Origin: Chloroflexota bacterium
GTDB lineage: Bacteria; Chloroflexota; Anaerolineae; DTLA01
NCBI GenBank assembly: GCA_014874485.1
Contig: JADBJK010000017.1
Span: 1-64,000, forward strand
DNA length: 64,000 nucleotides
Reading direction: 5' to 3'
Numbering within the stretch: position 1 is the first letter of the stretch; every line of letters begins with the position of its first letter. The position numbers and the translations under genes were made by a program. Below are positions 9,362-19,261 of the stretch, in pieces. The notes under the pieces were generated by a model that was not told the origin of the DNA, did no database searches, and worked only from the letters and a program-made list of their open reading frames with translations.

Positions 9362-9577
9362 ATGCCGTATGTGGTAACCGACAAGTGTGAACAGTGTGGC
9401 ATCTGCGTGGCGGGATGCCCGGTGGGTGCCATCACCGAAGAGGCCACCAAGTCCGAGATTCACCCGGACATCTGCATAGAATGTGGCACCTGTTTTGACA
9501 ACTGCCCGTTTGGGGCTATCATCTTCGTGGAGGAGGACGAGCAGGTTCCTGCCGACGCTGAGAAAGCCGAAGCCTGA
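9362..9577 (+). CDS. 2[4Fe-4S] ferredoxin
   Basis: This 71-aa bacterial-type ferredoxin has two complete motifs, C9-x2-C12-x2-C15-x3-C19-P and C38-x2-C41-x2-C44-x3-C48-P, with an acidic C-terminal tail. It closes the cluster, 39 nt after the CoA-transferase beta gene. It is the obvious low-potential electron donor for the reductive-dehalogenase-like protein and perhaps the nitroreductase. No reductase for the ferredoxin is encoded nearby. Confidence 0.93.
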   Translation: MPYVVTDKCEQCGICVAGCPVGAITEEATKSEIHPDICIECGTCFDNCPFGAIIFVEEDEQVPADAEKAEA

Positions 9578-9822
9578 GGACGCGCCGAATCAATCCGGCA
9601 GGCGTGCGGTGCTCGGCGTCGGCCTTCCAGACGGTGGGGTAGGTGGTGCAGAGTCCTCGCCGGGTCATCTGCGCCTTCCTATGCGGGCGCCATCCCGGGT
9701 TATCCGCGGGTGGCGTCCGCGTTTTTCCGTGCCCCGCTTCCCAGCGCTTCGGTCCCGGGGGCGGTTGGCATGCGAGGGCGTGCAGCGTCCGCAGCGCCCC
9801 CGCACACCGGGGACTGCTTGGG

Positions 9823-9861
9823 TTCAGATGCGACGCACCTCCGAGGTGCGTCGCATCTGAA
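9823..9861. repeat. CCG-centred palindrome (copy 2)
   Basis: Arms of 18 bp (9823-9840 and 9844-9861) flank the same CCG spacer as in the copies at 85, 19012 and 56751. The core GCGACGCACCT-CCG-AGGTGCGTCGC is identical, but the outer arms are TTCAGAT instead of CACGT, with both arms changed together. It lies in the 406-nt gap between the ferredoxin and alaS and could act as a terminator or REP element. Otherwise the gap holds only the alaS promoter. Confidence 0.75.
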
Positions 9862-9919
9862 ACTGGGCTCCCCAAACGTCAACAAATCCTGGTGCCAAAC
9901 TTCTTCCCCGCCTGTGCGT

Positions 9920-9948
9920 TTGACACTTGCCCGCAGATGCTCTAGAAT
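9920..9948 (+). promoter_or_regulatory. Promoter of alaS operon
   Basis: TTGACA (9920-9925) and TAGAAT (9943-9948) are 17 nt apart. The start would be near 9955, leaving a 29-nt leader with GGAGGAGAGAAGGGG before the ATG. I see no T-box. Confidence 0.75.
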
Positions 9949-9983
9949 GCGGGCATTCCGGAGGAGAGAAGGGGTTTGAGGGT

Positions 9984-12713
9984 ATGAAGCGATTGACCAG
10001 CAAGGAATTGCGCGATGCCTTCCTGCGATTCTTCGCAGAGCGGGGGCATGCCATCGTTCCCAGTTCGTCGTTGGTGCCGGTCAACGATCCGACGCTGCTG
10101 TTCACCAACGCGGGAATGGTGCAGTTCAAGGATGTGTTCCTGGGCCTGGAGAAGCGCGAGTATACCCGCGCGGCCACGGCCCAGAAGTGCATGAGGGTCA
10201 GCGGCAAGCACAACGACCTGGAGACCGTGGGGCCGTCGCCGCGGCACCACACCTTCTTTGAGATGCTGGGCAACTTCTCGTTCGGCGACTACTTCAAGCG
10301 CGAGGCCATTCAGTACGCCTGGGACTTCCTCACGGGCGTGCTGGAACTGGACCCCGACCGCCTGTGGCCCACCGTGTACGAGGAGGACGACGAAGCCTTT
10401 GACCTGTGGCACACCATGATCGGCGTGCCGAAAGAGAAGATCGCCCGCATGGGCAAGAAGACCAACTTCTGGATGATGGGCGACACCGGGCCTTGCGGAC
10501 CGAACTCCGAAATCCACTACGACCGCGGCAAGGAGTTCTGCACCTGCGGCGACCCCAACTGCCGCCCCGAACTGGATAACGGCTGCGACCGCTGGTGGGA
10601 ACTGTGGAACCTGGTGTTCATGCAGTTCAACATGGATGAGAACGGGCAGATGACGCGGCTGCCGCGCCCGGGCGTGGACACGGGCATGGGGTTTGAGCGG
10701 CTCGTCTCGCTGTTGCAGGATGCGCCCAGCAACTACGATACGGACCTGTTCACGCCCATCATGCGGCGGATTCAGGAACTCCTGGGCCACTCGGACGAGG
10801 AGATGCGGAAGCGCATCGTAGGCTACCGCATCATCGCCGACCACGGCCGTGCGACAACGTTCCTGGTGGGCGACGGCGTGCGGCCTGGCAACGAGGGCCG
10901 AGGGTACGTGCTGCGCCTCATCCTGCGGCGAGCCGCCCGCCACGGCAAGATGTTGGGCTTCACCGAGCCGTTCCTGGGCGAAGTCGCCAAGGTCGTCATT
11001 GACCAGATGAGCGACCCCTACACCGAACTCAGCCTGCGCCGCGAGTTCATCCTGAAGGTCATCAACCAGGAGGAGGAGCGGTTCCAGCAGACCTTGAGCA
11101 CGGGCCTCGGACTCCTGGAAGAGATGATGGACAGCCTGAAGGCCGAGGGGAAGCGCGAAATCCCAGGCGAGCAGGCCTTTCGCCTGTACGACACCTACGG
11201 CTTCCCGCTGGATTTGACGCGGGAGGTGGCCGCCGAGCAGGGGTTCACGGTGGACGTGCAGGGGTTCCAGCGGGCACTGGCGGAGCAGCGGGAGCGGGCG
11301 CGCGCGGCGCAGCACTTCGGCCCGACGGGCGAGGAGGACCGCCTGGCGCGCTACCGTCAGATACTGGACAAACTCCAGGTGGAGGGCAAACTGCCTGCCC
11401 TGGGCGTGGTGCAACTGTGCTACGAGACCTACGAGGCCGATACGCGGCTGGCGGCCATCGTCCGCGACGACGCGCTGGTGGAGACCGCGCGCGAGGGCGA
11501 GGAGGTGGGTCTCATCCTGCCCGAGACGCCGTTCTACGCCGAGAAGGGCGGCCAGGTGGGCGACACGGGCATCATCGCGGGGTACGAGCGGGCGACCGAC
11601 GCCCTGACCTGGGAGTTTGAGGTCGTGGAGCCGCGAGAGGTGCTACCTGGCTTCATCGTCCATTTCGGCAAGATGACTTCGGGCACGGCCAGGGTCGGCG
11701 ATGAGGTGTGGGCGGCGGTGGACTACGAGCGGCGGCAGGACATCGCCCGCAACCACACGGCCACGCACATCCTGCACAGCGAACTGCGCTACATCCTGGG
11801 CGAGCACGTCCAGCAGGCGGGTTCCCTGGTTACGCCCGACTACCTGCGGTTTGATTTCACCCATTCGGCCATGCTGACGCAGGACGAACTGGATGCCGTG
11901 GAGCAGTCGGTGAACGACGCCATCCTGGCGAACTATCCCGTAACCGCCGAGGTGGAGCCGTACAAGGAGGCCGTCTCCAAGGGGGCCATCGCCCTGTTCG
12001 GGGAGAAGTACGGCGACCGCGTGCGCGTGGTGCGCATCGGGTCGGACGAGGAAGCCTTCAGCCAGGAGTTGTGCGGCGGCACGCACGTGGCCTACACGGG
12101 CGAAATCGGCCTGTTCCTCATCCAGAGCGAGAGCAGCATCGGCGCGGGGCTGCGGCGCATCGTGGCGGTTACGGGACGGGCGGCGCAGCGCATGGCCTCG
12201 CAACGGATGCGGACGCTGAATGCCGCTGCCGCGTTTTTGGGCTGCACCCCCGAAGAGGTGGACCGCAAGGTGTTGAGTTTGATGGAGCGCGTCCAGTCGT
12301 TGGAGAAATCGCTGGAGGCGTGGAAGCGCGCCCAGGCCCGCCAGCAGTTTGAGAGCCTCATCCAGCAGGCCGAGAAGGTGCGCGGCGTGCCTGTGCTCGG
12401 CGCGGTGGTCTCGGCGTCCGACATGGACACCCTGCGCGAGATGACCGACTGGTTCCGCGAGGCGCACCCGACAGGCGTGGTGCTGCTGGGCGCGGTCATC
12501 AACGAGAAGCCGAGCCTGGTGGCGGCGGTTACCGAGGATTTGGTGAAGCGCGGGTTGAGCGCGGCAGCCCTGGTGCGCGACGCGGCCCGCCTGATTGAGG
12601 GCGGCGGCGGGGGCAAGCCCACGCTGGCCCAGGCGGGCGGCCGCGATGTCAGCCGACTGAGCGAGGCGGTGCAGAGCGTAACGGCTTGGGTGCGCGAGCA
12701 CCTGCCTGCCTAG
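9984..12713 (+). CDS. alaS: Alanyl-tRNA synthetase
   Basis: The 909-aa cytoplasmic enzyme charges tRNA-Ala and edits misacylated Ser/Gly. The start at 9984 gives the canonical N-terminus TSKELRDAFLRFFAERGH. The class II catalytic core holds NDPTLLFTNAGM and GDTGPCGPNSEI. The editing domain has H591-x3-H595 (NHTATHILH) and the C697-x3-H701 zinc site (CGGTH). The C-terminal C-Ala domain with GGGGGKPTLAQAGG is complete. It begins an operon with the baseplate-J-like gene, ruvX and mltG. Confidence 0.97.
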   Translation: MKRLTSKELRDAFLRFFAERGHAIVPSSSLVPVNDPTLLFTNAGMVQFKDVFLGLEKREYTRAATAQKCMRVSGKHNDLETVGPSPRHHTFFEMLGNFSFGDYFKREAIQYAWDFLTGVLELDPDRLWPTVYEEDDEAFDLWHTMIGVPKEKIARMGKKTNFWMMGDTGPCGPNSEIHYDRGKEFCTCGDPNCRPELDNGCDRWWELWNLVFMQFNMDENGQMTRLPRPGVDTGMGFERLVSLLQDAPSNYDTDLFTPIMRRIQELLGHSDEEMRKRIVGYRIIADHGRATTFLVGDGVRPGNEGRGYVLRLILRRAARHGKMLGFTEPFLGEVAKVVIDQMSDPYTELSLRREFILKVINQEEERFQQTLSTGLGLLEEMMDSLKAEGKREIPGEQAFRLYDTYGFPLDLTREVAAEQGFTVDVQGFQRALAEQRERARAAQHFGPTGEEDRLARYRQILDKLQVEGKLPALGVVQLCYETYEADTRLAAIVRDDALVETAREGEEVGLILPETPFYAEKGGQVGDTGIIAGYERATDALTWEFEVVEPREVLPGFIVHFGKMTSGTARVGDEVWAAVDYERRQDIARNHTATHILHSELRYILGEHVQQAGSLVTPDYLRFDFTHSAMLTQDELDAVEQSVNDAILANYPVTAEVEPYKEAVSKGAIALFGEKYGDRVRVVRIGSDEEAFSQELCGGTHVAYTGEIGLFLIQSESSIGAGLRRIVAVTGRAAQRMASQRMRTLNAAAAFLGCTPEEVDRKVLSLMERVQSLEKSLEAWKRAQARQQFESLIQQAEKVRGVPVLGAVVSASDMDTLREMTDWFREAHPTGVVLLGAVINEKPSLVAAVTEDLVKRGLSAAALVRDAARLIEGGGGGKPTLAQAGGRDVSRLSEAVQSVTAWVREHLPA

Positions 12714-12728
12714 GGGGTCGGTTGTCGC

Positions 12729-14243
12729 ATGGAGCAGATCATCTACCTTGAACCGACCGACGACCTGCCTGCGATTCGGGATCGGCTGGACTGGGCCGAG
12801 GCCAAACGCGTGGTGCTGGTGCTGCCGAAAGGCCACACCGCGCTGCGCAACCCCGTGGGGCTGAGGCTCCTGGCGCGGCACGCCGCCGCGCGGGAGATGG
12901 AGATCGTCCTCGTTACGCGCGACCGCCTTGTCGCAGACCTGGCGCGGGAGCAGGGGATTGCCGTGTCGCGCTCGGTGGAGGGCGGGCAGCGCGTCCGCAG
13001 CGCGGCCGTGCCGTCGGTGGGCGCTTTCACTCCGCTGCCGTCGGCTGCGGTGCCTTCGGCGACTGCCCCCAGGGTCGCGCCGCGTGCCGCCGCGCGGGGA
13101 ACCCGCTGGGGGCAGATGGGCGTTGTCCTGGTGCTCATCGCCGTTGTGGGGCTGCTCCTGGTGGGCGTCGCGGTGGTGGTGCTCCCGTCTGCGGAAATCA
13201 TCGCGCAACTGCCCGCCGTGCCGCTGTCCGAGTCCACCCTCATGCAGGCCGACGCGCGCCTGACCGAGATGCAGCCCATCACGGCGGCCGTCCCCGCGCG
13301 CGACATCCGCGTGGAGCGACCGGGTACTGAACGCGTGCAGGTGTCCGGCCGCAAGGATGTGCCCGACGCGAAGGCTCAGGGCGAGATCGTGTTCTCCAAC
13401 AAGACGGACAGCGAGATAGAAATCCCCGCCGGTGTTGTGCTGGCTACCTCTACCGGCGTTATCGTGCGGTTCCAGACGGTGGAGACGGTTACCGTGCCGG
13501 CGGGCTTTGGGGCAAAGGCCGTGGCCAAGATTGAGGCGGTGGAGCCGGGCCTGGGCGGCAACGTCCAGCCCTACGTCATCAACCGCGTAGAGTACCCGCC
13601 CGGAATCGGGGTGGCGGCGGTGAACGAGAAGCCCACCAGCGGCGGGTCGGTCAAGAGCGTGCCCGTCGTGAGCAACGAGGACAAGGCTCGCGCCCGCGCA
13701 CAGTTGCTCCAGCGCATCCAGCAGGAGGCCTACCTGCTGCTCCGCAACGAGTTGCAGGAGCAGGAGTTCCTGCTGCCCGAGACGATGGTCGCCATCCCCA
13801 TCAGCGAGGTGTACGACAAGTTCACCGACGAGCCTGCCGAGGAACTGACGCTGGACATGATCGTGGTGGTGAAGGCGCTGGCCATCAGCGGCAAGGATGC
13901 CAACGCCCTGGCGCTGCAGGCGTTGGAACGCAAGGTCCCGCAGGGCATGGCGCTCGTCCCGCGGACGTTGCAGTTCCGCCCCACCGAGGTGAAGGCCGTG
14001 GAGGAGCAGCGCGTCATCTTCGTCATGGAGGCTTCGGGGACCGCCGCGCCCGTCGTGGACGAGACGGGGATTCTGAACGCGATCCGCGGCAAGCCGGTCT
14101 CATGGGCGGCGCAGTACGTCCAGTCGGCGTTGGGCCTGGAATCGCCGCCCGAAATCCGCCTGCGCAACGGGTGGCTGGGGCGCATGCCGCTGCTGACCAT
14201 GCGCATGACCTTGCACGCGCCGCTTCCGGGAGAGTCGCCGTGA
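12729..14243 (+). CDS. Membrane-anchored baseplate J/gp47-like protein
   Basis: The 504-aa protein has a cytoplasmic N-terminal domain (residues 1-80), a Pro/Ala-rich linker, one membrane segment (about 130-152) and an extracytoplasmic part. That part carries the baseplate-J-like pattern, including IPAGVVLATSTGVIVRFQT and VTVPAGFGAKAVAKIEAVEPG. It has no phage neighbours. It sits 15 nt after alaS and overlaps ruvX, an arrangement I associate with Chloroflexota chromosomes. A structural or envelope role is likely but unproven. Confidence 0.7.
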   Translation: MEQIIYLEPTDDLPAIRDRLDWAEAKRVVLVLPKGHTALRNPVGLRLLARHAAAREMEIVLVTRDRLVADLAREQGIAVSRSVEGGQRVRSAAVPSVGAFTPLPSAAVPSATAPRVAPRAAARGTRWGQMGVVLVLIAVVGLLLVGVAVVVLPSAEIIAQLPAVPLSESTLMQADARLTEMQPITAAVPARDIRVERPGTERVQVSGRKDVPDAKAQGEIVFSNKTDSEIEIPAGVVLATSTGVIVRFQTVETVTVPAGFGAKAVAKIEAVEPGLGGNVQPYVINRVEYPPGIGVAAVNEKPTSGGSVKSVPVVSNEDKARARAQLLQRIQQEAYLLLRNELQEQEFLLPETMVAIPISEVYDKFTDEPAEELTLDMIVVVKALAISGKDANALALQALERKVPQGMALVPRTLQFRPTEVKAVEEQRVIFVMEASGTAAPVVDETGILNAIRGKPVSWAAQYVQSALGLESPPEIRLRNGWLGRMPLLTMRMTLHAPLPGESP

Positions 14244-14659
14244 TCGTGATGGGCCTGGACGTGGGCCATAGGCGCATCGGCGTGGCGGCGAGCGACCCGA
14301 CGGGCTTCCTCGCCAGCGGCGTTCGGGTCATCCGGCGGGTTGCGCTCCAGAAGGACGTGGAGGCGGTGCGGAGCCTGGCCGAGTCGCTGGGGGCCGAGCA
14401 AATCGTCGTGGGGCATCCGCTGTCCATGTCGGGCGAAGTGGGGCCTCAGGCCGAGGAGACCGAGCGGTTTGTGGAGGCGCTCCGGGCGTGCGTGTCGGTG
14501 CCGGTTGTGCTGTGGGACGAGCGGCTGTCCACGCTGGAGGCCGACCGGCGAATGCAGGAGGCGGGCGTGAGCGGGCGGAAGCGCCGTCAGCGGGTGGATG
14601 TGGCGGCGGCGATTTTGATTCTGCAAAGTTATCTTGATCATATGCGGGGGCAACGGTGA
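14240..14659 (+). CDS. ruvX: RuvX/YqgF-type Holliday junction resolvase homologue
   Basis: The 139-aa protein starts at the GTG at 14240, overlapping the upstream stop. The N-terminus [19 protein letters not shown] carries the first catalytic aspartate of the RNase H fold. [13 protein letters not shown] and [10 protein letters not shown] (second and third acidic positions) follow, and [15 protein letters not shown] closes the domain. The family acts in pre-16S rRNA processing and possibly recombination. The stop overlaps the mltG start. Confidence 0.9.
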   Translation: MIVMGLDVGHRRIGVAASDPTGFLASGVRVIRRVALQKDVEAVRSLAESLGAEQIVVGHPLSMSGEVGPQAEETERFVEALRACVSVPVVLWDERLSTLEADRRMQEAGVSGRKRRQRVDVAAAILILQSYLDHMRGQR

Positions 14660-15804
14660 GGAAAACAATACGCGCGCTTATCTTCCTCGTGGCGATTCTG
14701 GCCGTTCTGGCGCTGTTCGTCGGGGGCGGGTACCTGGTCTGGAAGCAGATGTCGTCGGGGCCGAGGGTGGACGCCGGCACCCTTCCCACGCCGGACACCG
14801 GCGGCGTGGAGAAGCAACTCATCGGCGTGTACCTGCAACTCCGCCAGGCCGACCTGGAAACGCCCGCAGACCCAATGGGCAAGCCGGTGGCCTTCACGGT
14901 GGAGCCGGGTGAGACGGCGGCGGACATTGCTGCGAAATTGCAGCAGGCCGGACTGATCAAGGATGCGGACCTGTTCCGAATGCTGGTGCGGTACTACGAC
15001 ATGGCGAACCGACTGGAGGCGGGCGAGTACGAACTGTCGCCGGCGATGACCATGGTGGAGATCGCCGAGCGCCTGCAGCACGGCCGCCTGCGCGAGACGA
15101 CCATCACCATCCCAGAGGGCTGGCGGCTGGAACAGATCGCGGAGTACCTGGAGGAGCGCGGCATCGCGAGCCGCTCGGAGTTCATCGCGCTGGCGTCGCA
15201 GGATTGGCCGGAGTTCGCGTTCCTGCGGGATCGGCCCGCAGGCGCGTCGCTGGAGGGATACCTGTTTCCGGACACGTACCGCATCGGCCCGTCCTACGGG
15301 GCGCGCGAGGTCATCTCGCTCATGCTGTCCACGTTTGACCGGCGGGTTACGCCCGACCTGCGCGCCCGCGCCCAGGAGCAGGGAATGTCGCTCTACGAGG
15401 TGCTCACGGTCGCGGCCATCGTGGAGCGGGAGGCGGTGATTCCCGACGAGCGGCCCATCATCGCCGCCGTGTACCTGAATCGGCTGGAGGCAGGCATGTA
15501 CCTGGGCGCGGACCCCACGGTGCAGTACGCCATGGGGTTCAACCCGAACACGGGGCGATGGTGGAATCCGTTGACGGCGGAGGACTACCAGTCGGTGGAT
15601 TCGCCGTACAACACGTACACGCACCTGGGGCTGCCGCCGGGGCCCATCTGCAATCCGGGACTGGATGCCATCCGCGCGGTGCTGTATCCGGCCAGCGTGG
15701 ATTACCTGTACTTCGTGCGCAACGACGTGAAGGGGGATGGCTCGCACGTGTTCAGCCGAACGTTTGAGGAACACCTGGAGAATCAGGCGAAATACCGGCG
15801 CTGA
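14656..15804 (+). CDS. mltG: Endolytic murein transglycosylase MltG
   Basis: The 382-aa membrane-anchored lytic transglycosylase has a GTG start at 14656 overlapping the ruvX stop. It has one N-terminal membrane segment (about residues 5-27) and a LysM-like subdomain. The catalytic region [10 protein letters not shown] has Glu257 as the predicted catalytic residue, followed by [10 protein letters not shown] and [18 protein letters not shown]. It cuts nascent glycan strands. The ruvX-mltG pairing is common in bacteria. Confidence 0.93.
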   Translation: MRKTIRALIFLVAILAVLALFVGGGYLVWKQMSSGPRVDAGTLPTPDTGGVEKQLIGVYLQLRQADLETPADPMGKPVAFTVEPGETAADIAAKLQQAGLIKDADLFRMLVRYYDMANRLEAGEYELSPAMTMVEIAERLQHGRLRETTITIPEGWRLEQIAEYLEERGIASRSEFIALASQDWPEFAFLRDRPAGASLEGYLFPDTYRIGPSYGAREVISLMLSTFDRRVTPDLRARAQEQGMSLYEVLTVAAIVEREAVIPDERPIIAAVYLNRLEAGMYLGADPTVQYAMGFNPNTGRWWNPLTAEDYQSVDSPYNTYTHLGLPPGPICNPGLDAIRAVLYPASVDYLYFVRNDVKGDGSHVFSRTFEEHLENQAKYRR

Positions 15805-15851
15805 TGGCGGGGGGTTGGGGCCGAACGTTTGCGAATCTTTACGTAAATCTG

Positions 15852-15880
15852 TAGACGCAGGCAGCGAAACGGTGTATAAT
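15852..15880 (+). promoter_or_regulatory. Possible promoter before the binding-protein-like gene
   Basis: TAGACG (15852-15857) and a perfect TATAAT (15875-15880) are 17 nt apart. The -10 box overlaps the best start codon of the next gene (GTG 15872), so either the promoter or that start is wrong, or the box is fortuitous. Confidence 0.4.
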
Positions 15881-16927
15881 AGGCCAGGGTCTGGAATTTT
15901 CAGGGGCGTAGTACTCTGTTTGCTACTGGCCGCGGCGGTTAGCCTTGCGTCCTGTCATGCCATAGCCCCGATTCCCCGCGTGGTCAAGATCGGGCTTGTG
16001 GGGTCGTTTGAGGGGCTGTACCGCAGTTACGGGTACGAGGCCCTGTACGCGGTGAAGGCGGCGCTGGCCGAGTGGAACGAACGCGGCGGCGTGGCGGGCC
16101 ATCCGGTGGAACTGGTCGCGCTGGACGATTCGGGAAGCCCGGAGCAGGCCCGCAGGCAGCCGTCCGAACTGGCGGCGGATCCCGACGTGCTCGGCGCTGT
16201 GGGCCACACGTTGCGCCACACGACAGCCGCGGCACTGGCCGAATATGCGCGCCTGGGCCTGCCGCTGGTTTCGCCGACGGCCTGGACGGACACGTCGCAC
16301 GCCGGGTGGGTGTATTTCGCAGGGGCATCGCACCTGCACGAGGCGTTGACGGCGGTGGAGGGGGCGGGCGTGGGACCCGGCGCGCGGTTGGCGGTCGTCG
16401 GCGGCGGCGAGGAGTGGCAGATGTTGAGCGCGTGGTGGGCCGCCGTGATGGGGCCCGGCGATCCCGTCCCGCCCGACGCGCAGGCCATCGTGCTGGACGT
16501 GCCGCCGGACCGCGCCGCCGAATGGGCGAAGGCCCACGCGGGCTTGGGCGTTCCGCTGGCGGGCGGGAGCGACCTGGCCGGGGACGTGTTCCCGGCCCTT
16601 GCGGGCGACGCCGCCACCGGCGTGTGGGTCGGGCGTGTCGCGGTTCAGGCGGACGCGGCGGCGCGGGAGCCGTTTCGGGCGCGGTATGCGGCGCTGGCCG
16701 GCGCGGAGCCGGGCCCGCTCGCGGTGGTGGCCTACGATGCGACGAACGTGCTGCTGGCGGCGATGGAGCGGGCGGCGGCGTCTGGGGACCTGACCCGGGC
16801 GGGCGTTGCGCGGGCGTTGCGCGAGACGGATTGGCAGGGCCTGACCGGGCGCATCGTGTTCGCGGGCAACGGGACGCGCGCCGAGGTGGATGTGGAGGCG
16901 GTGAGGCTGCCGCCGGCGCGGGAGTGA
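15872..16927 (+). CDS. Periplasmic-binding-protein-like lipoprotein
   Basis: With the GTG at 15872 the product is 351 aa and begins with a convincing lipoprotein signal: Arg4 and Arg11, a hydrophobic core, then LASC with Cys28. The mature part is a type I binding fold like LivK/Leu-Ile-Val receptors (VKIGLVGSFEGLYRSYGYEA, then GPLAVVAYDATNVLLAAMERA). It is very rich in Ala and Gly and lacks neighbouring permeases, so it may be a sensor or an orphan receptor. Downstream genes follow closely (9 nt to the GT4 gene). The start is uncertain because no clear ribosome site is present. Confidence 0.7.
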   Translation: MYNRPGSGIFRGVVLCLLLAAAVSLASCHAIAPIPRVVKIGLVGSFEGLYRSYGYEALYAVKAALAEWNERGGVAGHPVELVALDDSGSPEQARRQPSELAADPDVLGAVGHTLRHTTAAALAEYARLGLPLVSPTAWTDTSHAGWVYFAGASHLHEALTAVEGAGVGPGARLAVVGGGEEWQMLSAWWAAVMGPGDPVPPDAQAIVLDVPPDRAAEWAKAHAGLGVPLAGGSDLAGDVFPALAGDAATGVWVGRVAVQADAAAREPFRARYAALAGAEPGPLAVVAYDATNVLLAAMERAAASGDLTRAGVARALRETDWQGLTGRIVFAGNGTRAEVDVEAVRLPPARE

Positions 16928-16936
16928 GGTAACGGG

Positions 16937-18133
16937 ATGCGGGTTCTGATGTTCTCATGGGAATACCCGCCGCACGTGGTAGGCGGTCTGGGCAAGCACG
17001 TCATGGAACTGGCGCCCGCCCTCGCCGAGCAGGGGGCGGAGGTCCACGTCGTTACGCCTGCCTGGATGGGCGGCGCCCCGGAGGAACATTCGGGGAACCT
17101 GCACGTGTACCGCGTCGCGCCGCCCGAAGGTCCGTTTGACGATGTGCACGACTCCGCCGAGCGGACGAACGTGCGCCTGGGCGATGTTGCCGAGGCGCTG
17201 GTCGGTGACACAGGCCCATTTGACATAATCCACGCCCACGACTGGCTCGTGGCGTTCGCGGGCGAGCGGCTGAAGCACGCCCACAAGACGCCGCTCCTGG
17301 CGACGATCCACGCCACGGAGATGGGGCGCAACCACGGCCACCTGTACAACGACCTGCAGCAATCCATCCACAGCGTGGAGTGGTGGCTCACCTACGAGGC
17401 GTGGCGCGTCATCTGTTGCAGCCAGTACATGGCATGGGAAGTGCAGACGTACTTCCACGTCCCTGCCGACAAGATAGACGTCATCCCCAACGGCGTGGAC
17501 ACCGCGCCATTTGAGCGGTGGCGCGACGTGGATTTGGCCGACTTCCGCAAGAGGTTCGCGCTGCCGCACGAGAAGATCGTGTTCTACGTGGGCAGGGTCG
17601 TGTACGAGAAGGGGGTTCACGTCCTTCTGGACGCGGTGCCCAAGGTGCTGGCGGCGTTTCCGGACGCGAAGTTCGTCATCGCGGGCACGGGCGCGATGTT
17701 GGGGGACCTGAGGCACAGGGCACAGGAGCGCGGCTTGAGCGGCAAGGTGCTGTTCACGGGGTTCATCTCCGAAGAGGATAAGAACCGACTCTTCGCCCTG
17801 GCCGATTGCGTCGTGTTCCCCAGTCTGTACGAGCCGTTTGGCATCGTGGCGCTGGAGGCGATGGCGTCCCGCGCGCCGGTGGTGGTGTCTTCGGTGGGTG
17901 GGCTGGCCGAGGTGGTGCGGCATGCCGAGACGGGCATCACCGTGTACCCCGGCAACGCCGAGTCGCTGGCGTGGGGCATCCTGCACACGTTGCGGGAGCC
18001 GGAATGGGCACGCCAGCGGGCCGAAGCGGCCTACCGTATGGTGAAGGAGCAGTACAACTGGCGGCGAATTGCCGAACAGACGCTGGGCGTGTACGATAGG
18101 GTCGTTCGGGAGCGGGCGCAGGCCGACTGGTAG
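16937..18133 (+). CDS. GT4-family glycosyltransferase (glycogen synthase-like)
   Basis: The 398-aa retaining glycosyltransferase has a GT-B fold. The N-terminal MFSWEYPPHVVGGLGKHVMEL resembles starch/glycogen synthases and related GT4 enzymes. The C-terminal domain has FYVGRVVYEKGVHVLLDA and the E299-x7-E307 nucleotide-sugar motif in YEPFGIVALEAMA. It is cytoplasmic with no membrane segment. It could make an alpha-glucan or transfer to a small acceptor. It lies 9 nt after the binding-protein-like gene and 47 nt before a roadblock protein. Confidence 0.85.
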   Translation: MRVLMFSWEYPPHVVGGLGKHVMELAPALAEQGAEVHVVTPAWMGGAPEEHSGNLHVYRVAPPEGPFDDVHDSAERTNVRLGDVAEALVGDTGPFDIIHAHDWLVAFAGERLKHAHKTPLLATIHATEMGRNHGHLYNDLQQSIHSVEWWLTYEAWRVICCSQYMAWEVQTYFHVPADKIDVIPNGVDTAPFERWRDVDLADFRKRFALPHEKIVFYVGRVVYEKGVHVLLDAVPKVLAAFPDAKFVIAGTGAMLGDLRHRAQERGLSGKVLFTGFISEEDKNRLFALADCVVFPSLYEPFGIVALEAMASRAPVVVSSVGGLAEVVRHAETGITVYPGNAESLAWGILHTLREPEWARQRAEAAYRMVKEQYNWRRIAEQTLGVYDRVVRERAQADW

Positions 18134-18180
18134 CGCGAGACCATCGGTTCGCTCGCTCGCGGTACGGAGGGAAGGGTATC

Positions 18181-18858
18181 GTGATAGAGGAGCAAGAACA
18201 GCCGAAACTGGCGTTGACAGACGAGCAGATTGCGCTCCTGACGAAGCGGCTGCGGCAACTCCACGGCGAAGCCGGAGCCGAGTGCGCGTTCCTCTCGGAT
18301 CGGGATGGGAACATCCTGGCGCGCGCGGGCATGACCGTGGGGTTTGACCTGGAGACGCTGGCGCTGTTCGTGGGCAAGTGGTTCGCCGCCGCCGCCGAAA
18401 TCGGCTGGTATTTGGGCGACAGCGCCGCCTTTGACCTGAATTACCACGATGGCGTCTGGTACGACCTGTACGCGGCCAACATTGGCAAGTACCTTTTCCT
18501 CACGTTGATCTTCTCCAAGACGGCCCAGACGGGCAAGATCGGCATGGTGTGGGTGCTGACCCGGAAGGCCGTCGCCGAACTGCTCAAACTGGTGGAGTCG
18601 GCGGTGGTGGCCCCCAAGCCGCCCGAAGCCCCCGCTCCCACGCCGACGCCCGCCCGCGAACCTGCGCCGGCCCCCAGCGAAGCGGCGCCATCGCCCCTGC
18701 CCGCGCCGGCTCTGGACGAGTGGGAGCGGGATCTGTGGCGCGCTGCCGAGGAGTCGGGAAGCGAGGTCTTCAGCGGGCTGACGTTTGAGCAGGCGCGGCA
18801 GATGGGCCTCATCGGGGCGGACTGGAACGGCGAGGACCCGCGCCGCAACGGGAAGTAG
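18181..18858 (+). CDS. Roadblock/LC7-domain protein
   Basis: The 225-aa protein starts at the GTG at 18181 after GGAGGGAAGG. Residues about 15-135 form a roadblock/LC7-type domain (AECAFLSDRDGNILARAG, then KYLFLTLIFSKTAQTGKIGM). A Pro/Ala/Glu-rich linker (about 145-180) and a short acidic C-terminal helix follow. Bacterial roadblock proteins usually work with small Ras-like GTPases of the MglA type; no such GTPase gene is in the window. The role is therefore unknown. Confidence 0.7.
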   Translation: MIEEQEQPKLALTDEQIALLTKRLRQLHGEAGAECAFLSDRDGNILARAGMTVGFDLETLALFVGKWFAAAAEIGWYLGDSAAFDLNYHDGVWYDLYAANIGKYLFLTLIFSKTAQTGKIGMVWVLTRKAVAELLKLVESAVVAPKPPEAPAPTPTPAREPAPAPSEAAPSPLPAPALDEWERDLWRAAEESGSEVFSGLTFEQARQMGLIGADWNGEDPRRNGK

Positions 18859-18879
18859 TCTCGGCGGCCCGCGCTTCGG

Positions 18880-19200
18880 GCGCGACGCTTGACGTTGTCA
18901 TTGCGAGGGCGCGAGGTGCCCGAAGCAATCCTGGTAGGCTGTCATTCTGAGCGGCGCAGCCGCGAAGAATCTCGCCGACCGAGAGGTTTCGCTCGCAATG
19001 ATGTGAGAAGGCACGTGCGACGCACCTCCGAGGTGCGTCGCACGTGGGGATTGCCTCGCTTCGCTCGCGGTGGCCGCCTGACGCACAACTGTGGGCCTGC
19101 TTGACCTCACCTATCCCCACCCTGGCCCTCCCCTTTCCTCTCCGCCTGCGGAGAGGAAAGGGGAGGGTGCGGGAGGGGTTAGGTGAGGTAGATTCTGCTC
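18880..19200. repeat. Composite dispersed repeat (copy 3) and long hairpin
   Basis: This 484-nt gap holds the composite repeat, including the CCG-centred palindrome (19012-19027 and 19031-19046) followed by a GATTGCCTCGCTTCGCTCGC unit. A separate long inverted repeat follows: inner arms CCCTCCCCTTTCCTCTCCGC (19126-19145) and its complement (19148-19167) with a 2-nt loop, plus outer arms CCTCACCTA (19105-19113) and TAGGTGAGG (19180-19188). The second structure could terminate transcription of the upstream operon. No coding frame is convincing. Confidence 0.75.
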
Positions 19201-19261
19201 GGCAACCTAACGATGTTCGGGCTCCCGCCCCAGAACTGAAATGCACCCGAGTCCGCCCCGC

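Noticed and set aside
12729-14243. Possible prophage remnant, from the baseplate-J-like gene
   Set aside because: No capsid, tail, integrase or lysis genes are near. It is coupled to alaS, ruvX and mltG, and its membrane anchor is unlike phage baseplate proteins.
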